In this document: positions 1 through 7,923 of the stretch, piece after piece
Numbering within the stretch: the stretch's first letter is position 1
How the letters are laid out: each line of letters begins with the position of its first letter
Source: Acidiferrobacteraceae bacterium
Lineage (GTDB): Bacteria; Pseudomonadota; Gammaproteobacteria; Arenicellales; UBA868
Assembly: GCA_002731295.1 (NCBI GenBank)
Contig: PCBE01000083.1
Location: forward strand, 17,433-31,827
Direction: 5' to 3'
Length of the DNA: 14,395 nucleotides
Position numbers and translations under genes: made by a program
Notes under the pieces: model-generated
What the model was told of the DNA's origin: nothing
The model's input: only the letters and a program-made list of their open reading frames with translations
Database searches by the model: none

Positions 1-44
1 TCTAACTCGCCCGCTATACATATACCGATCACTGGGCCTGTCAT
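1..44 (-). CDS. Possible 5' end of the next gene in the minus-strand operon (unidentified)
   Basis: Downstream of the pccB stop codon, an ATG on the minus strand (complement of 42-44) opens a frame that stays open to the window edge. It would encode about 14 residues beginning MTGPVIGICIAGEL. A GGGATTGG stretch just upstream could serve as a modest ribosome binding site. The residues do not match the usual starts of a biotin carboxylase subunit or a methylmalonyl-CoA epimerase, which are the expected operon partners. Fourteen residues are too few to identify anything, and a chance open frame of this length is common. An overlapping ATG at 55-53 runs into a stop after four codons, so it is not a start. 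Treat this as a pointer that the operon may continue leftwards, not as an identified gene. Confidence 0.2.
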   Translation of the reverse strand, partial: MTGPVIGICIAGEL

Positions 45-54
45 ACCAATCCCA

Positions 55-1587
55 TTAGAGTGGAATATTGCCGTGCTTGCGCCAGGGATTAGATAACTGT
101 TTACCGCGCAACATATCCAGTGATCGTGAAACTCGGCGCCGGGTATCCCTCGGTAGGATCACATCGTCTATAAATCCTCTGTGTCCTGCAACAAAGGGAT
201 TTGCAAATGTCTGCTGATATTCCTCAGTACGGGCGGTAATCTTATCCGGATCACCAATTTCCTGGCGAAAGATTATTTCGACTGCCCCCTTAGACCCCAT
301 AACTGCTATCTCAGCGCTGGGCCAGGCCAGATTAACATCCCCGCGCAGATGTTTAGATGCCATCACATCATAAGCGCCGCCGTAGGCCTTACGCGTTATA
401 ACCGTGATCTTAGGAACGGTGCACTCAGCGTATGCGTATAGCAGTTTCGCGCCGTGACGGATGATGCCACCATATTCCTGAGCTGTGCCCGGAAGAAAAC
501 CCGGCACATCCACAAATGTCACGATCGGGATGCCAAAGGCGTCACAGAAACGTACAAATCGTGCCGCCTTGACCGAGGATTGGATATCCAAACACCCAGC
601 CAGCACCATTGGTTGATTTGCCACGACACCTACCGTCGAACCATCGACTCTACCGAAACCAATGACGATATTGCCTGCATAGTCGGGTTGCAATTCAAAG
701 AAATCGCCCGCATCGACAACTTTGTCGATCAACTCTTTCATGTCATAAGGTTGGTTTGGATTACTCGGCACCAGAGTATCCAGTGAGGCCTCGATACGAT
801 CAGCGGGGTCACCGACATTACGCCTAGGGCACTCACTGCGGTTACTCAAGGGCAGAAAATCTACAAAGCGCCTTAATGACAATAGCGCCTCGACATCATT
901 TTCAAAGGCGCCATCTGCAACTCCCGACCGGGTGGAGTGCGTGTTTGCCCCGCCAAGTTCCTCATGGGTAACTGTCTCGTGCGTAACGGTTTTGACCACC
1001 TCTGGACCGGTGACATACATATACGAGGTATCCTTCACCATGAAAATAAAGTCTGTCATTGCCGGCGAATAAACGGCGCCGCCCGCACAAGGCCCCATGA
1101 TCATCGAGATTTGAGGAATTACGCCCGAGGCCAGCACATTGCGCTGAAACACTTCAGCATACCCCGCGAGCGAATCGATACCCTCTTGGATACGAGCGCC
1201 GCCGGAATCGTTAAGGCCAATGACCGGCACACCAACCTTCATCGCGTGATCCATGATCTTGCAGATCTTTCCCGCATGTGCTTCTGACAAAGAACCACCA
1301 AGCACTGTGAAATCCTGACTAAACACAAAGACCATTCGACCATTGATAGTTCCATATCCGGTAACGACGCCGTCGCCCGGCACAACCTTGTCGGCCATAT
1401 CAAAATCAGTTGAGCGGTGCTCAACGAAAATATCCCATTCTTCAAAACTGCCTTGATCCAGGAGTACATCAACACGCTCACGTGCAGTAAGCTTTCCCTT
1501 TGCGTGTTGCGCATCGATCCGTTCCTGGCCGCCACCCAGTTTGGCGGCTTCGCGCCGGCGTTCGAGTTCTTCAATTATTTCGTGCAT
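55..1587 (-). CDS. pccB: Propionyl-CoA carboxylase, carboxyltransferase (beta) subunit
   Basis: A 510-residue biotin-dependent carboxyltransferase. It transfers CO2 from carboxybiotin to propionyl-CoA to give methylmalonyl-CoA in the cytoplasm, together with a biotin carboxylase/BCCP alpha subunit that is not in this window. It has the two crotonase-like carboxyltransferase lobes of the family: an N lobe at about residues 5-255 with [16 protein letters not shown] at 165-180 (oxyanion and CoA region), and a C lobe at about 270-505 with DVPGFLPG at 360-367 and YGGAYDVM at 402-409. Asp407 lies at the position that, as I recall, favours propionyl-CoA in Streptomyces PccB (Asp422). The N-terminus, with [22 protein letters not shown] at 16-37, matches the family, so the ATG at 1587 is secure. 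A strong Shine-Dalgarno (AGGGGGAGGA, complement of 1594-1603, 6 nt from the ATG) overlaps the stop of the upstream mutase. It is the third gene of the prpE-mcm-pccB operon. Acetyl- or methylcrotonyl-CoA specificity is less likely given this operon. Confidence 0.95.
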   Translation of the reverse strand: MHEIIEELERRREAAKLGGGQERIDAQHAKGKLTARERVDVLLDQGSFEEWDIFVEHRSTDFDMADKVVPGDGVVTGYGTINGRMVFVFSQDFTVLGGSLSEAHAGKICKIMDHAMKVGVPVIGLNDSGGARIQEGIDSLAGYAEVFQRNVLASGVIPQISMIMGPCAGGAVYSPAMTDFIFMVKDTSYMYVTGPEVVKTVTHETVTHEELGGANTHSTRSGVADGAFENDVEALLSLRRFVDFLPLSNRSECPRRNVGDPADRIEASLDTLVPSNPNQPYDMKELIDKVVDAGDFFELQPDYAGNIVIGFGRVDGSTVGVVANQPMVLAGCLDIQSSVKAARFVRFCDAFGIPIVTFVDVPGFLPGTAQEYGGIIRHGAKLLYAYAECTVPKITVITRKAYGGAYDVMASKHLRGDVNLAWPSAEIAVMGSKGAVEIIFRQEIGDPDKITARTEEYQQTFANPFVAGHRGFIDDVILPRDTRRRVSRSLDMLRGKQLSNPWRKHGNIPL

Positions 1588-1593
1588 GACCCG

Positions 1594-1603
1594 TCCTCCC
1601 CCT
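1594..1603 (-). promoter_or_regulatory. Strong Shine-Dalgarno of pccB overlapping the mcm stop
   Basis: The minus strand reads AGGGGGAGGA, six bases before the pccB ATG, and it overlaps the TAG stop of the mutase gene (complement of 1602-1604). It fixes the pccB start and suggests ribosomes re-initiate efficiently on pccB after finishing the mutase. The two genes upstream have much weaker sites, so pccB may be made in excess of the mutase. Confidence 0.7.
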
Positions 1604-3755
1604 AGCGCTGACGCTGTCCCAGTAGCTCCACAATGTCCTGAGCTGCGGCTGGGATATGGGCACCGGGGCCGTAGATAGCCGACACACCCAACTTGTACAT
1701 CTCCGCATGATCCTGCGGTGGAATCACACCACCCAGAACCACAATAATATCGGATGCACCCTGACGCTCAAGTTCTACCATAACCTCAGGCATCAACGTG
1801 CGATGTGCAGCCGCCTGCGAGGATACACCGATGATATGGACATCATTTTCAACCGCCTGGCGTACTGCATCAGCAGGCGTTTGAAACAATGGACCGATAT
1901 CAACGTCGAAACCAAGGTCCGCAAACGCCGTAGCGATTACGCTAGCTCCACGATCATGTCCATCCTGGCCCAGTTTTGCCACCAGTAACCGAGGCTGTCT
2001 ACCGACACGATCAGCAAATGACCGAACTGCCGCCTGGGCACTACTGAAGCTCTTGTCGTTTTTCACAACCGCACCATAAACTCCCGAAATGGTGATTGTC
2101 TCTGCGCGATGTCGGCCAAATACTTTCTCCAGGGCGGTAGAAATCTCACCCACCGTCGCTCGGGCCCTGGCAGCGTCCATTGCACAGGCCAGAAGATTAT
2201 TGTTTTGCTGTTCTTTGCCTGCTGCATGTTCGAGTATCTGTAGCGTTTCTTGGCAGCGCACTTCATCACGGGCCAAGCGAACGCTTTCCAGACGTCGTAA
2301 CTGTGCGTCACGAACCGCTATGTTGTCTACACTGAGAATCTCGACTTGCTCTTCCTCATCAGGCTGATATCGGTTTACCCCAACAATAACTTCCTCACCC
2401 TGATCTATTCTTGCCTGCCGACGTGCCGCAGCTTCTAAGATTCTCAGTTTGGGCAGGCCAGCACTGACGGCCTCAGTCATACCACCAAGCCCCTCGACCT
2501 CATCGATCAGCTTGCGAGCCTCATACACCAGGGAACTGGTCAAACTCTCAACATAATAAGAGCCACCAAGCGGATCGACTACGTCCGTGACGCCAGTCTC
2601 TTCGCGCAGAACAAGCTGTGTATTGCGTGCTATACGTGCCGCAAAATCTGTAGGCAATGCCAGCGCCTCGTCAAAACTATTCGTATGCAGCGACTGCGTG
2701 CCCCCCAACACACCAGCCAGTGCTTCAACCGTGGTGCGTATGATGTTGTTGTATGGATCCTGGCTAGTCAGGCTCACGCCCGAAGTCTGACAATGCATGC
2801 GAAGCATCAGTGAACGGGGATCCTTTGGAGAAAATTGTTCGCTGACTAACTCCGACCATAACTGCCTGGCCGCACGCAATTTGGCGACCTCCATAAAAAA
2901 GTTCATCCCGATGCAGAAAAAGAAAGACAACCGCGGCGCAAAATCATCAATCTTAAGGCCACTCGCTATCGCAGCGCGTGCATACTCGATGCCATCGGCC
3001 ATTGTGTATGCCAATTCCTGAACACAAGTTCCCCCCGCCTCTTGCATGTGGTATCCCGAAATGGAAACCGGGTTAAATCGCGGCATATTTTGCGTAGTAA
3101 AGGCGATGATGTCTGCCACGATCCGCATCGATGGCCTGGGTGGGTAAATGTAAGTATTGCGAACCATGAACTCTTTCAGAATATCGTTCTGTATCGTTCC
3201 AGAGAGCGTGGCAAGGTCACAACCTTGCTCCTGAGCTGCGACAGCGTACATGGCCAGAACGGGCAGTACCGCGCCGTTCATCGTCATCGATACCGATATT
3301 TCTCCCAGCGGGATCTGATCAAATAGAATCTTCATATCCTCTACGGAGTCAATTGCTACCCCCGCCTGGCCTACGTCCCCAGCCACCTCTGGATGATCTG
3401 AGTCATAACCCCGGTGTGTTGCCAGATCAAATGCCACGGACAAGCCGGTCTGTCCCGCGGCCAGGTTACGCCGGTAAAACGCATTTGACTCTTCAGCCGT
3501 CGAGTAGCCGGCGTATTGACGGACCGTCCACGCTCTACCCGGGTACATCGTGGCTCGTGGTCCTCGACGATAGGGGGGAAACCCTGGCAGGGAATCCCGC
3601 TGGGCCATATCATCAAGATCAGCAGCCGTGTACAACGGCTTGACAGTGATCCCTTCCGGAGTCAGCCGACAGAGCGACTCGGCTGTAGCTGACGTTAACT
3701 CCTGCGAGGCAAGATCGCGCCAGTCATCCAAAGTTCGAATATCGAAGTCTTTCAC
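1602..3755 (-). CDS. mcm: Methylmalonyl-CoA mutase, B12-dependent, single-chain form
   Basis: A 717-residue adenosylcobalamin mutase that isomerises methylmalonyl-CoA to succinyl-CoA. Residues about 20-540 form the substrate-binding TIM barrel, and about 585-715 the C-terminal B12-binding Rossmann domain. The carboxylate-recognition residues of Propionibacterium MutB (Tyr89, Arg207) align with Tyr81 in RQYAGY and Arg199 in KEFMVRNTY. The catalytic His244 aligns with His236 in GYHMQEAGG. These argue against isobutyryl-CoA mutase, which has Phe and Gln at the first two sites. The cobalamin DxHxxG motif is intact at 598-603 (DGHDRG). The following SxL motif is altered: it reads GVSSQAAAH (643-651) where the family usually has GVSSLAAGH. 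Length and completeness suggest a catalytically competent single-chain (MutB/Sbm-like) enzyme with no separate small subunit nearby. Translation starts at GTG, 11 bp after the prpE stop, with only a weak GAGAAA-type ribosome site, so expression may be coupled to prpE. Confidence 0.95.
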   Translation of the reverse strand: MKDFDIRTLDDWRDLASQELTSATAESLCRLTPEGITVKPLYTAADLDDMAQRDSLPGFPPYRRGPRATMYPGRAWTVRQYAGYSTAEESNAFYRRNLAAGQTGLSVAFDLATHRGYDSDHPEVAGDVGQAGVAIDSVEDMKILFDQIPLGEISVSMTMNGAVLPVLAMYAVAAQEQGCDLATLSGTIQNDILKEFMVRNTYIYPPRPSMRIVADIIAFTTQNMPRFNPVSISGYHMQEAGGTCVQELAYTMADGIEYARAAIASGLKIDDFAPRLSFFFCIGMNFFMEVAKLRAARQLWSELVSEQFSPKDPRSLMLRMHCQTSGVSLTSQDPYNNIIRTTVEALAGVLGGTQSLHTNSFDEALALPTDFAARIARNTQLVLREETGVTDVVDPLGGSYYVESLTSSLVYEARKLIDEVEGLGGMTEAVSAGLPKLRILEAAARRQARIDQGEEVIVGVNRYQPDEEEQVEILSVDNIAVRDAQLRRLESVRLARDEVRCQETLQILEHAAGKEQQNNNLLACAMDAARARATVGEISTALEKVFGRHRAETITISGVYGAVVKNDKSFSSAQAAVRSFADRVGRQPRLLVAKLGQDGHDRGASVIATAFADLGFDVDIGPLFQTPADAVRQAVENDVHIIGVSSQAAAHRTLMPEVMVELERQGASDIIVVLGGVIPPQDHAEMYKLGVSAIYGPGAHIPAAAQDIVELLGQRQR

Positions 3756-3766
3756 CGCAATATTTC

Positions 3767-5665
3767 TCAGGGGGCAGGGTAACCGATGCTACTCAGCGCC
3801 TCTGTTATCTCGTCCAGCACCTCGGGATCATCAATGGTTGCAGGCATCTGCCAATCTTCACCATCTGCGATCTTTCTCATCACACCGCGAAGAATCTTAC
3901 CGGACCTCGTCTTTGGAAGCCGCCTGACCACGACTGCCTGCTTGAACGCTGCGACGGGGCCAATCCGATCTCGAACCATCTGCACAACCTCAGCGGTAAT
4001 TTCCTCGCTCGGCCTGTCACAACCGGCATTGAGCACGAGAAAACCCAGTGGCGCCTGCCCTTTCAGGGCATCCTGGACGCCGGTTACCGCACATTCGGCC
4101 ACATCAGCATGATCAGCCAGCACCTCTTCAATTGCACCCGTCGACAACCGGTGGCCCGCGACATTGATAATGTCGTCGGTCCGTGACATCACGTAGACAT
4201 AACCTTCGTCATCAATCATTCCCGCGTCAGAGGTATTGTAGTAACCGTCGAACTGACTGAGATAAGCATCAAAGAACCGCTCGCGGGCATTCCAGAGTGT
4301 CGGAAATGATCCGGGTGGAAGAGGCAGCTTTACCACCAGTGTGCCGATGTCACCCGGTGTCACAGGGCCCCCATCGTCCCCGAGTACGTCCAGATCCCAG
4401 CCAGGCACGGGCTTAGAAGGTGAACCTTCTTTAATCGCCAGCATCTCGATACCCCGGCAGTTCGCCGCAATAGACCAACCGGTCTCCGTCTGCCACCAGT
4501 GGTCGATCACTGGCACGTTCAGTTTATCTTCGGCCCAGTGCAATGTATCGGGATCCGTTCTTTCACCAGCCAGGTACAAACACTCGAACTGACTCAAGTC
4601 ATACTTTTTCAGATACTCACCATTTGGATCTTCTTTTTTGATGGCCCGAAATGCCGTCGGTGCTGTAAACAATACTTTTACCCCGTGCTCAGAAATAACC
4701 CGCCAGAATGCACCTGGGTCCGGTGTGCCCACCGGCTTACCCTCGTACAGGACTGTGGTACTGCCGTTGAACAGCGGGGCATACACGATATACGAATGGC
4801 CAACCACCCAACCGACATCCGAGGCTGCCCAGTAAACATCGCCCGGACCTGTGCCATAGATGTTTTTCATGGTCCATTTCAGTGCAACAATATGTCCGCC
4901 GTTGTCGCGGACAACACCCTTTGGCTGGCCTGTCGTACCCGAGGTATAAAGAATATATAAGGGATCAGTTGCGGCTACCGGCACACAATCCACCGGCGTA
5001 GCTACGGACATCGCGTCATGCCAGTCCTGATCCCTCCCGGCAACTAGGTCGGCCTCACACTCCGGCCGTTGAAGGACTATGCATTGTGCAGGTTTATGGC
5101 TCGCCATCCCGATTGCACCGTCGAGCAACGGTTTGTATTCGACCACCCGGCCCGGCTCGATACCACAGGAAGCTGACACGATTGCTTTGGGAGTACAGTC
5201 ATCAATTCGGACAGCCAGCTCATTTGATGCAAATCCCCCGAACACTACTGAATGTATTGCGCCGATGCGGGCACAGGCCAACATGGCGATCAGCGCCTCG
5301 GGCACCATGGGCATGTAGATGATTACTCGATCGCCGCGGCCGATATCATTTCCCGCAAGTACGCCGGCAAAAAGAGCTGTCTCTTCGAGCAGTTCCGCGT
5401 ACGTTAAAGTCCGACCGGTGCCGGTGATGGGGCTATCGTAGATAATTGCAGCCTGGTCACCGCGGCCATGTTCCACATGCAGATCCACCGCGTTATAACA
5501 GGTGTTAACCTCGCCACCGGTATACCATCGATAGTACGGTGCGTCTGTGTCGTCCAGGACACGATCCCACTTCTTATACCAGTGAATATCTTCAGCCGCC
5601 CTCGCCCAGTATCCCTCCGGGTCCTGTAACGCGCTCTGATATACTGATTCGTAGTTGCCACTCAT
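3767..5665 (-). CDS. prpE: Propionyl-CoA synthetase (propionate--CoA ligase, AMP-forming)
   Basis: A 632-residue cytoplasmic acyl-CoA synthetase of the ANL superfamily. It converts propionate, ATP and CoA to propionyl-CoA, AMP and PPi. The N-terminal acetyl-CoA-synthetase cap is at about residues 5-60. The AMP-binding P-loop [11 protein letters not shown] is at 240-250, [17 protein letters not shown] at 282-298, and HWWQTETGW at 389-397. The hinge region [17 protein letters not shown] is at 494-510, and the conserved catalytic, acylation-sensitive lysine is Lys590 in KTRSGK. The overall sequence, including QTETGW in place of the QTETGG of acetyl-CoA synthetases, follows E. coli PrpE (about 628 residues) closely. 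The operon with mcm and pccB supports propionate as substrate. Such enzymes can also act on acetate or acrylate, which the sequence cannot exclude. It starts at ATG 5665, preceded by an AGGGT ribosome site, and is the first gene of the operon, divergent from the enoyl-CoA hydratase. Confidence 0.93.
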   Translation of the reverse strand: MSGNYESVYQSALQDPEGYWARAAEDIHWYKKWDRVLDDTDAPYYRWYTGGEVNTCYNAVDLHVEHGRGDQAAIIYDSPITGTGRTLTYAELLEETALFAGVLAGNDIGRGDRVIIYMPMVPEALIAMLACARIGAIHSVVFGGFASNELAVRIDDCTPKAIVSASCGIEPGRVVEYKPLLDGAIGMASHKPAQCIVLQRPECEADLVAGRDQDWHDAMSVATPVDCVPVAATDPLYILYTSGTTGQPKGVVRDNGGHIVALKWTMKNIYGTGPGDVYWAASDVGWVVGHSYIVYAPLFNGSTTVLYEGKPVGTPDPGAFWRVISEHGVKVLFTAPTAFRAIKKEDPNGEYLKKYDLSQFECLYLAGERTDPDTLHWAEDKLNVPVIDHWWQTETGWSIAANCRGIEMLAIKEGSPSKPVPGWDLDVLGDDGGPVTPGDIGTLVVKLPLPPGSFPTLWNARERFFDAYLSQFDGYYNTSDAGMIDDEGYVYVMSRTDDIINVAGHRLSTGAIEEVLADHADVAECAVTGVQDALKGQAPLGFLVLNAGCDRPSEEITAEVVQMVRDRIGPVAAFKQAVVVRRLPKTRSGKILRGVMRKIADGEDWQMPATIDDPEVLDEITEALSSIGYPAP

Positions 5666-5743
5666 TATCGGTTACCCTGGTAAATATGTGATGTAACAAG
5701 ATCGGTGGGGCGATAACTGTCGAACCCAATCCCTACCGCCAAA

Positions 5744-5772
5744 CATCACAATAACTTGAAAATACCTGTCAG
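5744..5772 (-). promoter_or_regulatory. Candidate sigma70-like promoter for prpE-mcm-pccB
   Basis: On the minus strand, CTGACA (complement of 5767-5772, five of six matches to the -35 consensus) is followed after 16 bp by TGTGAT (complement of 5745-5750, four of six matches to the -10). Transcription would begin near 5738 and leave a leader of about 70 nt before prpE. The position fits the first gene of the operon, but boxes of this quality occur by chance. Confidence 0.3.
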
Positions 5773-5804
5773 ATCGAACAGCACAATTCTTCATCTCACA
5801 GGAT

Positions 5805-5831
5805 AAAACACCGTTATGATAAGTGTTTTTT
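5805..5831. promoter_or_regulatory. Inverted repeat over a candidate -10 box in the divergent intergenic region
   Basis: AAAACAC (5805-5811) and GTGTTTT (5823-5829) are perfect 7-base inverted arms. Between them, TTATGATAA (5814-5822) is itself a 4+1+4 palindrome, offset from the outer arms by a two-base CG. TATGAT (5815-5820) matches five of six bases of a plus-strand -10 box for the hydratase gene, with no good -35 at the right distance. The arms are AT-rich and followed by a T run to 5831. The element could be a repressor or activator site, or a weak hairpin. A location between two divergent acyl-CoA operons favours an operator. The binding protein is unknown. Confidence 0.35.
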
Positions 5832-5892
5832 GCACCTACAGCGAGTCAGTCACGACATACGTCCAATCTCAATGCAATTTGCTGGAGCAACC

Positions 5893-6669
5893 ATGAATTA
5901 CCAGAACATTCTTGTCGAAACCCACGACCACGTCGGCCTGATAATCCTCAACAGACCGGACGTCCTCAACGCACTCTCCGATGACTTGATGGATGAACTT
6001 GGTGATGCCGTAGACAAGTTCGAGGCTGACGATTCGATCGGCGCACTGGTAGTGACGGGCAACGACAAAGCATTTGCAGCTGGTGCAGACATAAAACGCA
6101 TGAAGGACAGTGGCTATATGGATGTCTATATGGGCAACTTCATCGGCCGAAACTGGGAACGGATAAGCACCTGCCGAAAACCTGTTATTGCCGCTGTGGC
6201 AGGCTATGCCCTGGGCGGCGGCTGTGAACTCGCAATGATGTGCGACTTCATCATTGCGGCAGACAGTGCTCAATTTGGACAGCCCGAGATCAAACTCGGC
6301 GTAATACCTGGAGCCGGCGGCACTCAAAGACTGACCCGTTTTGTTGGTAAGTCCAAAGCCATGGAGATGTGTCTGACTGGAAGAATGATGAATGCCGATG
6401 AAGCAGAGCGGTCTGGCTTGGTCAGCCGGATAGTACCCGCCGATGACCTGCTGGAGGATGCAATGAAAACCGCCAAGAAAATTGCAGCACTTTCCAAGCC
6501 TTCGGTCATGATGGCTAAAACAGCTGTTAACCGGGCCTACGAAACGACGCTTACCGAGGGTGTCCGATTCGAACGAACCATCTTCCAGTCATTGTTTGCG
6601 ACCGATGACAAAAATGAAGGCATGACTGCTTTTATCGAAAAGCGAAAACCCGACTGGAACCATCGATGA
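5893..6669 (+). CDS. Enoyl-CoA hydratase (crotonase family)
   Basis: A 258-residue enoyl-CoA hydratase, counted from the ATG at 5893, that adds water across trans-2-enoyl-CoA. The crotonase fold signature is complete: FAAGADIK at 61-68 and GYALGGG at 104-110 supply the oxyanion hole. Both catalytic glutamates are present: Glu112 in GGCELAMMCDF, and Glu132 in GQPEIKLGVIPGAGGTQRL. This indicates a true hydratase, not a single-acid isomerase or dehalogenase. The C-terminal helix (KNEGMTAFIEKRKPDW) is typical of short-chain ECHS1/PaaF-type enzymes. The frame opens earlier with a TTG at 5830, but those 21 extra residues are not family-like, and a GGAG ribosome site at 5884-5887 sits five bases before the ATG at 5893. 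The gene is divergent from prpE and 15 bp ahead of mtnA. The exact substrate is open: crotonyl-, acryloyl- or branched enoyl-CoA are all possible. Confidence 0.92.
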   Translation: MNYQNILVETHDHVGLIILNRPDVLNALSDDLMDELGDAVDKFEADDSIGALVVTGNDKAFAAGADIKRMKDSGYMDVYMGNFIGRNWERISTCRKPVIAAVAGYALGGGCELAMMCDFIIAADSAQFGQPEIKLGVIPGAGGTQRLTRFVGKSKAMEMCLTGRMMNADEAERSGLVSRIVPADDLLEDAMKTAKKIAALSKPSVMMAKTAVNRAYETTLTEGVRFERTIFQSLFATDDKNEGMTAFIEKRKPDWNHR

Positions 6670-6684
6670 TCCACAGGACCAGCC

Positions 6685-7803
6685 ATGAAGGTTGATGGCC
6701 AACACTACCGCTCGATCTGGCTGGAAGACGGGGAGCGGTCCGTCTTTGTCATCGATCAAACGCTTTTACCGTTTGAGTTTCGGGTTCGTCAACTCAGATC
6801 GACGACTCAGACGATCGATGCCATCGCAACTATGGTCGTTCGCGGCGCTCCACTGATCGGCGCTACAGCCGCTTGTGGCCTTTTCCTGGCAGCCCAGGAA
6901 GATCCCTCTGACGAATATCTCAAAGAATCTGCTAGCCGACTACTCGCAGCACGTCCCACTGCTACGAATTTGGGCTGGGCTTTAGAGCGGATGCTGCCAC
7001 AACTGCTTAGCGAACCCATCACCGATCGGGTGGAGGCCGCACGGCTCGAAGCTCAGAATATTTGTGATGAAGACGTCGGCATTAACAGTCAGATCGGCAC
7101 ACACGGACTGAGACTCCTCACAGAACGCTGCCATCTTGGTCAAAGCAACGAGCCCTTTAACATTCTGACTCACTGCAATGCCGGCTGGCTGGCAACCGTC
7201 GACTGGGGTACTGCGTTGTCACCCATCTTCAAGGCGCACGACGCCGGCATGAATATCCATGTATGGGTCGACGAGACCCGTCCGCGAAATCAAGGAGCAT
7301 CACTGACTGCGTGGGAACTAAAAGCGCATGATATACCACACACTGTAGTAGTGGACAACGCAGGCGGTCACCTGATGCAACACGGCCAGGTCGACGCCTG
7401 TATTGTCGGATCCGACCGAACAACACGCTCTGGCGATGTATGCAACAAGATAGGCACCTACCTCAAGGCACTGGCTGCTAAAGCCAACGACGTGCCATTT
7501 TTTGCCGCGATCCCATCATCGACCATTGACTGGGCTATAAGCGATGGTATTTCAGAAATACCCATAGAAGAACGGGCAGGTATTGAAGTCACCCACATCA
7601 CCGGAGTTGATGAAAAGAACCAACCGACCAGAGTTCGACTCACACCAGAGGGCAGCCAAACAGCCAACCCGGCATTCGATGTCACACCGCGGGGCTACGT
7701 GTCCGGTATTATTACTGAACGGGGGGTGTGCGAGGCCTCCGAGACAGCACTGCTGAATCTGTATCCCGAACATATTCAAAAACAGCAGAAGAACCAGGGG
7801 TAA
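6685..7803 (+). CDS. mtnA: S-methyl-5-thioribose-1-phosphate isomerase
   Basis: A 372-residue member of the MtnA / eIF2B-alpha-like sugar-phosphate isomerase family. It converts 5-methylthioribose-1-phosphate to 5-methylthioribulose-1-phosphate, downstream of methylthioadenosine formed in polyamine and SAM metabolism. The motifs are RGAPLIGATAACG at 53-65, LTHCNAGWLAT at 161-171 with catalytic Cys164, WVDETRPRNQGA at 194-205, and GSDRTTRSGDVCNKIGTY at 242-259 with catalytic Asp244. NPAFDVTP is at 328-335 and ITERG at 343-347. The cysteine-aspartate pair and the RGAP loop separate it from eIF2B translation subunits. The ATG has an AGGA ribosome site at 6675-6678 with 6-nt spacing. Fifteen base pairs separate it from the hydratase stop, so the two are probably cotranscribed. 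No other salvage gene (mtnB, mtnC, mtnD, mtnK, mtnP) is in the window, so it could feed the full methionine salvage route or a shorter methylthioribulose-phosphate shunt. The C-terminus is a short Gln/Lys-rich tail. Confidence 0.93.
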   Translation: MKVDGQHYRSIWLEDGERSVFVIDQTLLPFEFRVRQLRSTTQTIDAIATMVVRGAPLIGATAACGLFLAAQEDPSDEYLKESASRLLAARPTATNLGWALERMLPQLLSEPITDRVEAARLEAQNICDEDVGINSQIGTHGLRLLTERCHLGQSNEPFNILTHCNAGWLATVDWGTALSPIFKAHDAGMNIHVWVDETRPRNQGASLTAWELKAHDIPHTVVVDNAGGHLMQHGQVDACIVGSDRTTRSGDVCNKIGTYLKALAAKANDVPFFAAIPSSTIDWAISDGISEIPIEERAGIEVTHITGVDEKNQPTRVRLTPEGSQTANPAFDVTPRGYVSGIITERGVCEASETALLNLYPEHIQKQQKNQG

Positions 7804-7850
7804 TCCTACTGGATACCCGGATCAGCGGTACAGTCGATCACTCTCTGCAA

Positions 7851-7865
7851 CAACTGCTATAGTTG
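7851..7865 (+). promoter_or_regulatory. Candidate extended -10 promoter for prc, inside a short dyad
   Basis: TGCTATAGT (7855-7863) is an extended -10 element: TG one base before TATAGT, which matches five of six consensus bases. No -35 of quality is seen, which an extended -10 can tolerate. CAACT (7851-7855) and AGTTG (7861-7865) are inverted arms around it. A start near 7870 would give a leader of about 55 nt before prc. The 120-bp gap after mtnA shows no hairpin with a T tract, so read-through from mtnA is also possible. Confidence 0.35.
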
Positions 7866-7923
7866 GTCGCACGCCCCTCGAGCAGACGATCATTCAACGG
7901 CAGTCGACTACGACCGTATACCC

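Noticed and set aside
1602..3755. Isobutyryl-CoA mutase or another acyl-CoA mutase instead of methylmalonyl-CoA mutase
   Set aside because: Tyr81 and Arg199 match the methylmalonyl-CoA carboxylate-binding pair, and the prpE/pccB neighbours fit.
4499..4960. 153-residue open frame on the plus strand opposite prpE
   Set aside because: It is the shadow of a well-conserved synthetase gene, its translation has no recognisable domain, and its cysteine/histidine-rich composition is typical of antisense frames.
5830..5892. Upstream TTG start extending the hydratase by 21 residues
   Set aside because: The extra residues are not family-like, and a GGAG ribosome site with good spacing precedes the ATG at 5893, where the crotonase N-terminus begins.
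5869..6327. 152-residue minus-strand open frame opposite the hydratase
   Set aside because: It lies fully inside a clear crotonase gene, has no ribosome site or family motif, and would require overlapping antisense coding.
7801..7923. mtnA stop and prc start are in the same frame with no other stop between them, hinting at read-through or a broken fusion
   Set aside because: Both proteins are full length with proper family ends and a signal peptide follows; an open 120-bp stretch is unremarkable.
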